A stretch of DNA of 39,626 nucleotides from CAZTHM01 sp041946825 (GCA_041946825.1 JBHGBD010000034.1:1-39626), one strand, 5' to 3'. Positions 18,056-27,347 are shown, counted from the first letter of the stretch. A program made the numbers and translations. The notes: generated by a model not told the origin, from the sequence alone.

Positions 18056-19439
18056 GGGTTCCATTCTTATCATTGATGATGAACAGGAAATCCGCGAGAG
18101 CCTGGAGCAGCTCCTGGGTGACGAAGGTTATCGCTTGGCGACAGCCGCAGCGGCCGAAGACGGCCTGAAGAAGATCGAGGATGGAGTTTTCGACCTCGTG
18201 CTGCTCGATATCAGCCTGCCGGACCGCAACGGGCTGGAAGTCTTGAAACAAATCAAGCGTGAGACGCCCGACATCGGCGTCATCATGATTACCGCTTACG
18301 ACTCGAGCCAGATGGCTTTCCAGGCTTCGAAGGAGGGCGCCGAAAGTTACATCACCAAACCCTGGGATAACGATAAGCTCCTGCTCGAAATCCGCAACGC
18401 TCTCGACAAATCCCGGTTGCAGGTTGAAAACGTCCAGCTCCGGCGCGCCCTCAAGCGGTTCGGCCTGCCCAACATTGTCGGTAAGAGCGATCGGATGCAG
18501 AAGGTCTTCGATTTGATCACTCAGGTTGCCCCCAGCCGCGCCACGGTCCTGATCACCGGCGAGAGCGGGACCGGCAAGGAACTCGTCGCCAAGACCATCC
18601 ATGCCACCAGCCCGCGTGCCGATCGCCCTTTCGTTCCGGTGAATACCGGGTCTATGCCGGTGGATTTGCTGGAGAGCACTCTCTTCGGGCATGTCAAGGG
18701 CGCGTTCACCTCGGCCATTGCGACGAAACGCGGCCTCTTCGAAGTGGCCGACCAGGGAACGATCTTCTTCGATGAAATCGGTACGGTTGGAGTTGAGACT
18801 CAGGCCAAACTCCTGCGGGTCATCCAGGAGCGCGAATTCATGCGCCTAGGCGGCACCGAAACCATCAAGGTGGATGTGCGGATCCTGGCCGCCACCAACG
18901 CTGACCTGAGACGCCTGGTGCAGGAAAACAAATTCCGCGAGGATCTCTATTACCGCCTGAACGTCATCTCCATCCCGTTGCCACCGTTGCGCGATCGTGC
19001 GGGCGACATCCCGCTCTTGGTGGAACATTTTCTGGAGAAGTTCTCGCAGGAAAATAACCGGCAGGGGTTGCGCTTCACTCCCGATGCCCTGAAGCGCATG
19101 ATGGATTACGGCTGGCCGGGAAACGTCCGGGAGCTGGAAAACGCCGTCGAGCGCGCCGTGGTTCTCTCCAGCGGCAATGAGCTGACGCCCGATGTCCTCC
19201 CCGAGCAACTCTCGTCGGATGGGGCCCACCCCACGCGCACCCTGCCGCTCGAAGATTTCGAGGGCCGGTCGCTCTTCGAGATTATAGAGGCCTACGAGCG
19301 ACGCGTTATCCTCGACATGCTGGCGCGCGCCGACTGGAGCCAGACCGAAGCCGCCGAGCGCTTCAAGATCCCTCTCTCCACCCTCAACCAGAAAATCAAA
19401 CGCCTGCAAATCGATATCAAACGCCGCAGCGAGAATTAG
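18045..19439 (+). CDS. Sigma-54-dependent response regulator, NtrC family
   Basis: A 464-residue transcriptional activator. The receiver domain (about 5-118) has phospho-acceptor Asp55 in LLDISLP, Thr81 and Lys103. The AAA+ domain (about 142-375) has Walker A GESGTGKE (170-177) and Walker B GTIFFDEIG with Asp241. The sigma-54-contacting loop is GAFTSA (217-222) rather than GAFTGA, and the upstream conserved GHEKGAF reads GHVKGAF. The arginine-finger region and the NVRELENAVERAVVLS segment are present. A Fis-type HTH ends the protein (about 420-460, DWSQTEAAERFKIPLSTLNQKI). It starts inside the kinase gene and shares its sigma-54 promoter. Targets beyond its own operon are not identifiable in the window. 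Confidence 0.92.
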   Translation: MSVKGSILIIDDEQEIRESLEQLLGDEGYRLATAAAAEDGLKKIEDGVFDLVLLDISLPDRNGLEVLKQIKRETPDIGVIMITAYDSSQMAFQASKEGAESYITKPWDNDKLLLEIRNALDKSRLQVENVQLRRALKRFGLPNIVGKSDRMQKVFDLITQVAPSRATVLITGESGTGKELVAKTIHATSPRADRPFVPVNTGSMPVDLLESTLFGHVKGAFTSAIATKRGLFEVADQGTIFFDEIGTVGVETQAKLLRVIQEREFMRLGGTETIKVDVRILAATNADLRRLVQENKFREDLYYRLNVISIPLPPLRDRAGDIPLLVEHFLEKFSQENNRQGLRFTPDALKRMMDYGWPGNVRELENAVERAVVLSSGNELTPDVLPEQLSSDGAHPTRTLPLEDFEGRSLFEIIEAYERRVILDMLARADWSQTEAAERFKIPLSTLNQKIKRLQIDIKRRSEN

Positions 19440-19464
19440 GCGACCGTGGTGAACGGAAGCCCGA

Positions 19465-19508
19465 AGGTCCGCTCGGGGACCTCTCGACGCTTCGACTTTT
19501 CAGTCGAA
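19465..19508. terminator. Two hairpins between convergent genes
   Basis: AGGTCC (19465-19470) pairs with GGACCT (19477-19482). TTCGACT (19491-19497) pairs perfectly with AGTCGAA (19502-19508) around a TTTC loop. They lie between the convergent activator and acyltransferase genes. Neither has a good T-tract, so a bidirectional terminator is likely only from position. Confidence 0.4.
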
Positions 19509-19512
19509 ACCG

Positions 19513-20631
19513 TCAGACCTTGATGAAGATTTTGTGTTTGTAGAGCCAGTAGCAGAGGTACCAGAGGACGAGAAGAACAGTGCAGCTCTGGGCGACGGGT
19601 GCGAGGGGGCCGATGAATCTGTAGCCGCCCGTGAAAGACCGCACCATGTGGTCAATCGAGCCGCGAATCAGGAAGCCGCAGGAATAGATGAAAATCGAAT
19701 TCATCCCCACGACCACCAGCGGGAAAGCGATCTTCTTATAGCCTGCCACGTCGATCAGAAGCACGAAGCCGATCATCATCAGCAATACCCAGCCGGTGCT
19801 GTAAAGCGTCCAGGAAGCCGTCCAGAGCCGCTTGACGTTAGGGATCACGAGCGACATTGCCAATCCGCCGGCGAAAGCGGCGACGGCCGAAACGGCCAGA
19901 ATCCGCACCTTGTCCGCAAACGGTTTTTCCATGCGCAGAAGCATTCCGGCCCACGCGCCGAACAGCGTCGTCACGGTACTGGTGATGAAGTTGATGGTCA
20001 CGTAGTAGCCCTCGTAGTTGTAGCCGAGCAGGGCTTTGTCGATGACCGCTCCGATGTTGCCTTCCTTGGAGAATGGGCCGTCCGGGCCCGGGAAGAGAAA
20101 GAAGAGCGCGGAGTGAAAGGCCAGCAGCGCTGCGGCGGTCACAACCTGCCATCGAAACTGCATCTGCATAATCAGGTAGGCGAAGAAATAGGTGAAAGCG
20201 ATCTGCGCGAGCACATTAATGAGTTGGAAACGAGGGTGCCCGTCGGCGGCGATGATCAGAAATTGGCTGAGCAGGATGAGCTTGAGGGCGCGGACGGCGA
20301 CGTGCTTCAGGTTGTCGCGTGGAGTCGCCCCCTTGGCCGTGCGGATGGCAAGCGCAAACGGCATGGCGACTCCGACCATGAACATGAACGAGGGCTGAAT
20401 GAGATCCCAGAACACCGCGCCCGCCCACTCGACGTGATCGAACCACGCGGCGATTCCGCCGTAGGTCGGATCGTTTTGGAGTGCTCCGAAGCCCAGCCCC
20501 CCCGATGCCAGCAGCAACATGATGAATCCGCGGAAGGCATCAAGCGCAATGTACCGCTCGGTCTTTTCGGTTTTTGGGAAGGTCGCGGCTGAAGCCTTGG
20601 GCGGTTCGATCGCCGTAACGGTCACCGACAT
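19513..20631 (-). CDS. HGSNAT-like membrane acyltransferase (DUF5009 type)
   Basis: A 372-residue protein with about ten membrane helices. It opens with RYIALDAFRGFIMLLL, then PSFMFMVGVAMPFAL, both typical of bacterial homologues of heparan-alpha-glucosaminide N-acetyltransferase. The catalytic His of human HGSNAT has no confident equivalent that I could assign. The family is thought to move acetyl groups across the inner membrane onto sugars, but bacterial substrates are mostly unknown. The ATG at 20631 is the first codon of the conserved frame. It appears to be a single-gene unit converging on the sigma-54 activator gene. A link to polysaccharide or LPS decoration is inferred only from the envelope-rich neighbourhood. 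Confidence 0.75.
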   Translation of the reverse strand: MSVTVTAIEPPKASAATFPKTEKTERYIALDAFRGFIMLLLASGGLGFGALQNDPTYGGIAAWFDHVEWAGAVFWDLIQPSFMFMVGVAMPFALAIRTAKGATPRDNLKHVAVRALKLILLSQFLIIAADGHPRFQLINVLAQIAFTYFFAYLIMQMQFRWQVVTAAALLAFHSALFFLFPGPDGPFSKEGNIGAVIDKALLGYNYEGYYVTINFITSTVTTLFGAWAGMLLRMEKPFADKVRILAVSAVAAFAGGLAMSLVIPNVKRLWTASWTLYSTGWVLLMMIGFVLLIDVAGYKKIAFPLVVVGMNSIFIYSCGFLIRGSIDHMVRSFTGGYRFIGPLAPVAQSCTVLLVLWYLCYWLYKHKIFIKV

Positions 20632-20679
20632 GGCGCGAATTCTAGCATTCCGTTGAGCAAACGCAATGCATTTTTGCCC

Positions 20680-21114
20680 TTAGGGATGGAAGGGGTTCGT
20701 GACTCTCAGGCGGGCGAACCGGCGAAAGTCTTCGTCGGCGGTAAGGATCTCATCCACGCCGTGCTCGATCAGCAGGGCGGCAATGTGGGCATCGTGGAGA
20801 AGGTTGCCTGTAATCGTAACGTTGCGCAGCAGGTCGTTGAGAATCTCGCGATGCCGTTGGCCTTCGGCGAGGGGCACGATTGAAGGTGACGCCAGAAGAG
20901 CTTCGACTGACTCCCACGCTTCAAGCACGGGCGTCGGAGGATGGAAGACGCGCGGGTGGGTCACAACTCGCAGGTATTCGTAGATGCAGGGCCAGGGAAT
21001 GGCCCATGATTCCGCACCGGTCGCGAGCCCACTAAGTACTTTCAAAGCCGTGGAATGTTGGGGAACCTCCTCGCGATCGGCGTAAATCAGAATATTGCTG
21101 TCAACCGCTCGCAT
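20680..21114 (-). CDS. vapC: PIN-domain toxin, VapC family
   Basis: A 144-residue PIN-domain ribonuclease. It starts AVDSNILIYA with Asp5, carries a conserved acidic position in YEYLRVV, and ends with HDAHIAALLIEHGVDEILTADEDF, which supplies the remaining metal-binding Asp residues. The chosen ATG at 21114 shares its A with the TGA stop of the upstream antitoxin (TGATG), an arrangement of translational coupling. A longer frame to 21198 would only read antisense-like sequence inside the antitoxin gene. VapC toxins cleave specific tRNAs or rRNA; the target here is unknown. Confidence 0.88.
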   Translation of the reverse strand: MRAVDSNILIYADREEVPQHSTALKVLSGLATGAESWAIPWPCIYEYLRVVTHPRVFHPPTPVLEAWESVEALLASPSIVPLAEGQRHREILNDLLRNVTITGNLLHDAHIAALLIEHGVDEILTADEDFRRFARLRVTNPFHP

Positions 21115-21347
21115 CAGCGCCCATCCATCAGATCGAATAAGGAGTCGCGGTCGTCCAGCCGCACTCCGGGCTGAATCCGTCCGCGGTGAGTCTTCCATCG
21201 GAAAACGTATTTGCCCGGGCGCGTGGCGGCGGTCAGCCCCCTGCGAAGGCAGGCGTTCACCACCTCGCGGAGGGTCGTCTTGCGGCGGACGGCCTCCTGC
21301 TTTAATTCGCGGAACACGGGTTCGTCAATGTCGATCGTCGTTCGCAT
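21114..21347 (-). CDS. vapB: VapB-type antitoxin (DUF2191)
   Basis: A 77-residue antitoxin. The start MRTTIDIDEPVFRELKQEA is the ribbon-helix-helix-like N-terminus of the DUF2191/VapB family. The C-terminal GRIQPGVRLDDRDSLFDLMD is the toxin-wrapping tail. An in-frame ATG four codons earlier (21359) is possible; neither start has a convincing ribosome binding site. It precedes and overlaps vapC by one base and should neutralise the toxin and repress the pair. No palindromic operator was identified upstream. Confidence 0.85.
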   Translation of the reverse strand: MRTTIDIDEPVFRELKQEAVRRKTTLREVVNACLRRGLTAATRPGKYVFRWKTHRGRIQPGVRLDDRDSLFDLMDGR

Positions 21348-21405
21348 GCACAAAAGCATAAGGCCCGCGCATATTTATGTCAAGGACGACGGGTCGCGCG
21401 ATCGC

Positions 21406-22230
21406 CTACGGCAGCAGGAGGGCCTGGAGTTGTCGGAACTGGTTGGTTTGGAAGTACAATCCTGTCATCAGGCTGGCGTTGTAGGCCACATGCAGAATGA
21501 CACTGGGCACGAGCGAGCCCGTGAAACCCCGCGCGGCCGAGAAGACCAGCCCGACCATCAGGATCAGGAAAACGTGGTTCCACGCGCCCCAGTATTCCGG
21601 GACGTGAAGCGCCGCGAACAAGGTGGCTGTTCCGAATACGGCGAAGCGATCCCCCACAAGATTCTGGAAGAAGGCGAAAAGCACGCCGCGAAAGATCAGC
21701 TCCTCCATGAAAGGCGCTATCAGAACGGCAAACGCGGAAATCGCGTAGCCCGCCAGGGGAGACGTGAAGAGGCGCGTGAGCGGAAAATCGTCACGGTCCG
21801 GAAGCAAGGGCGGCATAAGCTGGATGACGAGGGCCAGTAGAATGCCTCCAAGAAAGAATTGCAGCGCCTTGGAGCGCGGAGGCATCCTCCAGTTCAGCGT
21901 TTCCCAAAACGGCAGACGATGGTTCACAACGATGAAAAGATAGATGGTCAGAAATATCAGGGCGTGGAAGACCGACTGCAATACCAGCAACAGAAAGGGG
22001 TTGCCCTGCACGGCGCGCGAGAGCCTGGGCCATCCCAGGACGGGCTGCAGAGCCGTGTACCCGGCGACAACCAGGAAATTGGCTGCCAGCAGTGCGAGAA
22101 GCGCACAGACACTCAGGGCAAGCATGTTTCGGACTGTCCAGGGACTCCCCGGTACTCCGGCCGTGGGGGCGGCTGGTTCCCGAATTAAGTCGGGCTCGGT
22201 CAGGCCACTGTTGGATGTTTCGTTCGACAC
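21406..22230 (-). CDS. CPBP family intramembrane glutamic protease
   Basis: A 274-residue protein with about seven helices and the full CPBP/Rce1-type catalytic set: Glu176-Glu177 with Arg181 (FMEELIFRG), His209 (FAALHV) and a later His in LHVAYNASL. The first 30 residues are polar. Bacterial members include CAAX-protease-like enzymes and bacteriocin self-immunity proteins. The GTG start at 22230 overlaps the upstream stop by one base (TAGTG), so it is co-translated with the conserved unknown gene. The substrate is not predictable. Confidence 0.88.
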   Translation of the reverse strand: MSNETSNSGLTEPDLIREPAAPTAGVPGSPWTVRNMLALSVCALLALLAANFLVVAGYTALQPVLGWPRLSRAVQGNPFLLLVLQSVFHALIFLTIYLFIVVNHRLPFWETLNWRMPPRSKALQFFLGGILLALVIQLMPPLLPDRDDFPLTRLFTSPLAGYAISAFAVLIAPFMEELIFRGVLFAFFQNLVGDRFAVFGTATLFAALHVPEYWGAWNHVFLILMVGLVFSAARGFTGSLVPSVILHVAYNASLMTGLYFQTNQFRQLQALLLP

Positions 22231-23192
22231 TAGCGGACTCGTTCGCGTCTTCCTAACGCGGCGGCGAGCAGGGGAATCATCAGCTCATGATGCCCGGTCA
22301 GCGCGTAGCTACGGCTGCCACGGCCCGCGGTCGGGCGTGACAAGACGTTCTCCGTGGGCCGATAATGCTGGATAAAATCCAGATTCACGGTGGTAATGCC
22401 GCGCGGCGCGCGGGCCAGATTCGCGGCCAGGCTGTAGCACTTCATAAACACTTCCGGCAACACCACGGACGAACCCACGTTTAAGTAGACCCCGCCGTCC
22501 ATTTTCTTCACCAATGCGGCCAGGAGCCGGAAGTCGCGATGCGTGGCGGCGCCTGTGGCGTGTGCGTCCACCGCCGGGTGCATGTGGATGATGTCAGTGC
22601 CGATGGCCACGTGCACCGTGACAGGCACGCGAGCTTGATACGCGGCGGCGAGCAGGCTATAGCGGCGGAAGCGTGCGCCCCGATGCCGCGTGAGGAATCG
22701 GCCCACGGCTTCTCCGATCCCCAAGGCGTGCCGATCGCCGGCTGCGATCGCTTCGTTGAGGTAGCGGCCGGTCTCCTCCGCCATGCCGAATTGACCGCGG
22801 GTCAGAACCGCGGGCACGTCCTCGGACGTCTTTCCGGCCAATGCAATCTCGAAGTCGTGAATCACCGCCGCGCCGTTCATGGCGATGGCGGTCACATATC
22901 CACGCTTCATCAGATCAATGAGGATTGGCGCAAGCCCTACCTTGATCACGTGGCCGCCCAACCCCCAAATGATCGGCCTTCCCCTCTGTTTGGCGCGCTC
23001 GATCGCCGCCAAGACGCCACGAAAACCGTTTCCTGCCAGAATGCGCGGGAGCGTCTGGACCCATTGGCCGATTGAGGCGCCGCGGCGCGCGACTCTGGCA
23101 AACTCGGCAACCGACACTTTACTCGGGCGCGAGCGAAGTGGGTACGTGCGGAGAGAGCCGAGATCGAGGGGGCGAATTCGGTAGGTACTCAT
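22230..23192 (-). CDS. Conserved protein of unknown function
   Basis: A 320-residue soluble protein I recognise only as a conserved type without assigned function. Strongly patterned segments are IIWGLGGHVIKVGLAP, IAMNGAAVIHDFEIALAGKT, GTDIIHMHPAVDAHATGAA, GGVYLNVGSSVVLPEVFMK and TTVNLDFIQHYRP. The His-rich, Gly-rich core suggests a nucleotide- or metal-binding enzyme. The GG-containing blocks vaguely recall deoxyhypusine-synthase-like Rossmann proteins, a weak guess. The ATG at 23192 is preferred over a TTG at 23198. It follows uvrA by 33 bp and is coupled by TAGTG to the CPBP protease gene. Confidence 0.7.
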   Translation of the reverse strand: MSTYRIRPLDLGSLRTYPLRSRPSKVSVAEFARVARRGASIGQWVQTLPRILAGNGFRGVLAAIERAKQRGRPIIWGLGGHVIKVGLAPILIDLMKRGYVTAIAMNGAAVIHDFEIALAGKTSEDVPAVLTRGQFGMAEETGRYLNEAIAAGDRHALGIGEAVGRFLTRHRGARFRRYSLLAAAYQARVPVTVHVAIGTDIIHMHPAVDAHATGAATHRDFRLLAALVKKMDGGVYLNVGSSVVLPEVFMKCYSLAANLARAPRGITTVNLDFIQHYRPTENVLSRPTAGRGSRSYALTGHHELMIPLLAAALGRRERVR

Positions 23193-23225
23193 CGGCAAGA
23201 CGATGAACTCTGATTCGATAGTGGG

Positions 23226-26066
23226 TTACTTCGTTGCCTCACGTTCATCGTTCATGGGGTGACCATTGTTCAGCACCGCCGCCAGCGCCTGGCCGGTGAA
23301 GGATTTCTTCGAGCGCGCTACGTCTTCGGGCTTGCCCTGGGCGACGATTCGCCCGCCGGCTTCGCCGCCTTCCGGGCCGAGATCGATGATCCAGTCCGCT
23401 TGTTTGGCGACGTCGAGGTGGTGCTCGATGATGATGACGGTGTTACCCAGGTCTGTCAAGCGATTGAGCACCGCGAGCAGTTGTTTTACATCATCAAAAT
23501 GCAAGCCCGTCGTAGGCTCGTCGAGGATATAGAGCGTGCGACCGGTCTGACGCCGGCTGAGTTCTTTCGCGAGTTTGATGCGCTGCGCCTCGCCGCCCGA
23601 GAGGGTCGTGGCCGGCTGCCCCAAGTGAATGTAGCCGAGGCCCACGTCAACAAGCGTCTGCAGCTTCTGTTTGATGGCGGGAATGTTTTCGAGGGCAGGG
23701 AGCGCATCCTGGGCCGTCAATTCAAGTACGTCGGCGATGGACAGGCCCTTGTACTTGACCGCCAGGGTTTCGGAATTGTAGCGCCGCCCCCGGCAGACTT
23801 CGCAGGTCACAAAGACGTCGGGCAGGAAATTCATCTCGATGCGCCGCAAACCTTCGCCCTGGCAAGCCTCGCACCGCCCCCCTTTCACATTGAAGCTGAA
23901 TCGCCCGGCCCCGTAGCCGCGCTCGCGGGATTCCGGGAGCATGGCGAAAAGCTCGCGGATCGGCGTGAAAACTCCCGTGTAAGTTGCGGGGTTGGACCGG
24001 GGCGTGCGCCCGATAGGGGACTGGTCGATGACAATGACTTTGTCGAGGTGTTCGATTCCCTGGATCGCGCGGTGGGGGCCGGGCTCTTCGATCGCCCGAT
24101 AGAGCTTTTTCGCCAGCGCCCGGTGAAGGATGTCGTTTACCAGCGTTGATTTGCCCGAGCCCGAAACGCCGGTCACGACGGTCAGCACGCCGAGGGGAAA
24201 ATTGACGTCAATATTCTTCAAGTTGTGCGCCCGCGCGCCGAGAACGGAAAGAGTTTTCCCATTCGGGCTCCGCCGCTTCTCGGGAATATGGATGTGGAGC
24301 TTGCCGGAAAGGTATTGCCCCGTGAGCGATTCGGGCGACGCCGAAATCCTGTCTGGCGTCCCGCAGGCCACGAGGTATCCGCCCTTATTTCCGGCGCCCG
24401 GACCGAGGTCCACCACGTAATTGGCGCGGCGGATGGTTTCTTCATCATGCTCGACTACCAGCACGGTGTTGCCGAGGTCGCGAAGTCTCTCCAGGGTCTG
24501 GAGGAGGCGCTGGTTATCGCGCGGGTGGAGTCCGATGGAGGGCTCGTCGAGGACGTAAAGCACCCCCCGGAGTTTGGAGCCGATCTGAGTTGCCAGGCGA
24601 ATGCGCTGGCTCTCGCCGCTCGAAAGCGTGCCGGCGGAGCGATCGAGGCTGAGGTAGCCCAGCCCCACGGCGCGCAGGAATTCCAGCCGCTCCGAAATTT
24701 CGTTCAGGATTCGCCGCGCCAGAATCTCCTGGCGTGGAGTGAGTTCGATTTTGGCGATGACTTCCTGCGCGCGACTGACGGGGAGGGAGGTGAAGTCGGC
24801 GATCGAGAGTCCCGCCACCTTAACCGCCAGGCTCTCGGCTCGCAATCGCTTTCCCTCGCACTTGGGGCACGGGACCGCGGACATGTACTGGCTGAACCAT
24901 TCGCGGTAGCTTTCCGATGTAGTCTCCGCGTACCAGCGCTCGAGCAAGGGAATCACACCGACAAAGCCCGTGTCGCCCCGGCCGGTTTCCGCCTGCTTCC
25001 CGTAAAGGACCAGGTTCTGAATTCGCTGCGGGTGTTTATTGAACGGCGTCTTCAGGTCGAAGCGGAATCGTTCCGCGGCGCGCGCCACACTGCGTTGGAG
25101 AAAGGCCGAACCGGACCCGGGTCCCAGCCCGCCCTCGAGCAGCGGCCGCGACCAGTCCACAATGACTTTGGCGGGGTCGAACGAATACTGGCTGCCCAGA
25201 CCCTTGCAGGCGTCGCAGGCGCCGTAAACGCTGTTGAAGGAGAACGAGCGCGGCTCGAGCGCCGGAATGTTGATCCCGCAGTGGACACACGCCCATTCCT
25301 GCGAGTAGAGGTGTTCCTCGCCGTTGACCACCGCCACCTGGACGATTCCCTTGGCGAGCTTCATCGCCGTCTCGATCGAGGCGGCGAGACGGCCCTCAAT
25401 CCCCGGCTTGAGGAGCAGCCGGTCCACCACCACTTCGATCGTGTGATTCCGGCGGCGGTCGAGCGGTATTTCCTCTTCCAGCTGGTGTAGCACGCCATCC
25501 ACGCGAGCGCGCACAAAGCCTTCGCGCGCCAACTGTTCAAACAGCTTGCGGAATTCCCCCTTCCGGCCGCGGACGATGGGAGCCAGAATCATGATGCGCT
25601 CGGCGTTGTTGCCGTTCGCGTCGTGGCCGTTCTCGACCATCGCCATGATCGAGGCGACGATCTGCTCGGTTGTCTGGCGGGCGATGGGGCGGCCGCACTG
25701 ATGGCAGTGCGCTGCGCCGACGGAGGAATAGAGCAGGCGGAGGTAGTCGTAGATTTCCGTGATGGTCCCGACGGTTGAACGCGGGCTGCGGCTGGTGGTC
25801 TTTTGTTCGATGGAGATGGCGGGGCTCAGGCCCTCGATCGAATCGACGTCCGGCCGCTCCATCTGGTCGAGGAACTGCCGGGCGTAGGCGGAAAGGGTCT
25901 GGACGTAGCGGCGCTGGCCCTCGGCATAGATGATGTCAAACGCCAGGCTGGACTTTCCCGAGCCGCTCAACCCCGTCACCACAGTCAGGGTGTGACGCGG
26001 GATCTCTACGTCAATGTTCTTCAGGTTGTGCTGACGAGCACCCCGAACCGTAATTCGGTCGATCAT
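23226..26066 (-). CDS. uvrA: Excinuclease ABC subunit UvrA
   Basis: A full-length 946-residue damage-recognition ATPase of nucleotide excision repair. The first ATPase module has Walker A GLSGSGKSSLAFD (about 32-44) and signature LSSGESQRIRLATQIG (about 484). The second has GVSGSGKSTLVNDIL (about 634) and LSGGEAQRIKLAKELS (about 820). Zinc-binding CxxC pairs are visible at CVHCGINIP/CDACKGLG, CPKCEGKRLR and CEACQGEGLRRIEM/CEVCRGRRYN. The insertion domain for UvrB contact is present. The ATG at 26066 follows a GGGCGG stretch. A 17-bp-spaced sigma-70 promoter lies just upstream, so it need not depend on the PAP2 gene. No clear LexA box was found. Confidence 0.97.
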   Translation of the reverse strand: MIDRITVRGARQHNLKNIDVEIPRHTLTVVTGLSGSGKSSLAFDIIYAEGQRRYVQTLSAYARQFLDQMERPDVDSIEGLSPAISIEQKTTSRSPRSTVGTITEIYDYLRLLYSSVGAAHCHQCGRPIARQTTEQIVASIMAMVENGHDANGNNAERIMILAPIVRGRKGEFRKLFEQLAREGFVRARVDGVLHQLEEEIPLDRRRNHTIEVVVDRLLLKPGIEGRLAASIETAMKLAKGIVQVAVVNGEEHLYSQEWACVHCGINIPALEPRSFSFNSVYGACDACKGLGSQYSFDPAKVIVDWSRPLLEGGLGPGSGSAFLQRSVARAAERFRFDLKTPFNKHPQRIQNLVLYGKQAETGRGDTGFVGVIPLLERWYAETTSESYREWFSQYMSAVPCPKCEGKRLRAESLAVKVAGLSIADFTSLPVSRAQEVIAKIELTPRQEILARRILNEISERLEFLRAVGLGYLSLDRSAGTLSSGESQRIRLATQIGSKLRGVLYVLDEPSIGLHPRDNQRLLQTLERLRDLGNTVLVVEHDEETIRRANYVVDLGPGAGNKGGYLVACGTPDRISASPESLTGQYLSGKLHIHIPEKRRSPNGKTLSVLGARAHNLKNIDVNFPLGVLTVVTGVSGSGKSTLVNDILHRALAKKLYRAIEEPGPHRAIQGIEHLDKVIVIDQSPIGRTPRSNPATYTGVFTPIRELFAMLPESRERGYGAGRFSFNVKGGRCEACQGEGLRRIEMNFLPDVFVTCEVCRGRRYNSETLAVKYKGLSIADVLELTAQDALPALENIPAIKQKLQTLVDVGLGYIHLGQPATTLSGGEAQRIKLAKELSRRQTGRTLYILDEPTTGLHFDDVKQLLAVLNRLTDLGNTVIIIEHHLDVAKQADWIIDLGPEGGEAGGRIVAQGKPEDVARSKKSFTGQALAAVLNNGHPMNDEREATK

Positions 26067-26114
26067 CCGCCCTGAGCCCTACAGCGAGGAATTTCGACAC
26101 TAGGCCAAACAACC

Positions 26115-26143
26115 ATGCTACCGGGCGGCATCTGGCCCGTCAA
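26115..26143 (-). promoter_or_regulatory. Sigma-70-type promoter for uvrA
   Basis: On the minus strand TTGACG (26143-26138) and TAGCAT (26120-26115) are separated by exactly 17 bp. Transcription would start near 26108, about 42 nt before the uvrA ATG and inside the gap after the PAP2 stop. Confidence 0.55.
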
Positions 26144-26162
26144 GCGGATTTGGCGGGCGCGA

Positions 26163-27101
26163 TCAGGCGATCTTGGCTTGCGATTTGTGGAGGCGATTTG
26201 AAATGAGAAAGGAGGCAATTCCGACCAGCGCTCCGGCGACGGCGTCGGCGGCGTAATGGTAACGGCCATAGACGGTCGCGGCGGCGATGCTGATGGCGAG
26301 GCCGATAAACGCCATCCCTGCGCGGGGAAGGTAGGTACGAATGGCGAGCGCCATGGCAGTCGCCGCCGCGACGTGGCCGCTGGGGAAGAGGCTTACGCCC
26401 ACGGCGTAGCGGCCCAGGATCCAGTGATTCATCCCGCGCAGCAGGGGCGCCACCTGCGGGCCGGGAACATCATGAAACAGTTCTCGGGGCGGGGTAAGCG
26501 GGAAGAACGGAAAGAGCGCATAACAGGTGAGCACGGCGAGCAGGACCGACATCCAGAAATGCTCGATGGCCGAGCGAAATCGGTCTGGCGCAGCGTCACC
26601 CGGCGCCAGGCGTCGCGCGATATAGAACGCCCCGATGCCGAGCGGCACGCTCGGGTAGCAGAGGAAATAGGAGAACTCAAGATAGCGTTGCAGCCAAGGA
26701 GAAGCGCCCGCCAACGCGCTCACGACCCACGGGTTCTTGAGCAGAATGTCGTCCAGGCGGATGAAGAGATAGTCCAGGCGGTGCGTGGGATCGGGCGTAA
26801 CAAAGAGCCCTGACTCGCGGTAGGCTACAAGAATCAATACGCAGGGAATCCAGTCGCGAACGACGGCGAGGCGGTGACTGCGCTCCTCCGTTCCAAATCT
26901 GGCCAGAAGCAGAACCACGGCACAGGCAAGGGAATTCAGCCCCAGCAGGACGAGGCGCTGCCGCGCCGGCAAGGAGAAGAAAAACGACGCGATCGCAGCA
27001 TAAACGAAAAAAACCAGCAGCAACCGCTCAGGTGCGCGCATGGGGGGAATTGAAGCGCCCTCCATCGTCCTGGCTTCGGGGGTTGCGGGAAACAACTTCA
27101 C
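26163..27101 (-). CDS. PAP2-family membrane phosphatase
   Basis: A 312-residue multi-helix protein. PAP2 motifs are LFPSGHVAAATAMALAI, with the PSGH catalytic core, and YGRYHYAADAVAGALVG, matching the RxxxHxxxD block. The first KxxxxxxRP motif is degenerate, with PPRELFHD at that point, as in the PAP2_3/inositolphosphotransferase-like branch. It probably dephosphorylates or transfers lipid phosphates at the inner membrane. The GTG at 27101 is chosen because AAGGAGAA ends 5 nt before it. A longer frame to 27200 lacks such a site and starts with unrelated polar sequence. It lies upstream of uvrA on the same strand. Confidence 0.82.
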   Translation of the reverse strand: MKLFPATPEARTMEGASIPPMRAPERLLLVFFVYAAIASFFFSLPARQRLVLLGLNSLACAVVLLLARFGTEERSHRLAVVRDWIPCVLILVAYRESGLFVTPDPTHRLDYLFIRLDDILLKNPWVVSALAGASPWLQRYLEFSYFLCYPSVPLGIGAFYIARRLAPGDAAPDRFRSAIEHFWMSVLLAVLTCYALFPFFPLTPPRELFHDVPGPQVAPLLRGMNHWILGRYAVGVSLFPSGHVAAATAMALAIRTYLPRAGMAFIGLAISIAAATVYGRYHYAADAVAGALVGIASFLISNRLHKSQAKIA

Positions 27102-27347
27102 AGCACTTCTCCTTGGTTTCGTTTCGACGGGCGCGCAGGCGCTCGATGCCAAGACCGTCCTCGAATCATAGCGCCTTGCAGGCCAAACAGCAGCACACAT
27201 AAGTATTGTAGTTTCAATAACATGCTGGGATCTCTGGGAGGCGCTGCAGGGGACAGTGCAATGTTCAGGCGACTTTTGTCTGCCTGTTCAGACACCCGAT
27301 AGGAGGCCGCCAAGAGGAGTCCGCTTTCATCGTGTCCGAATCAGGTG

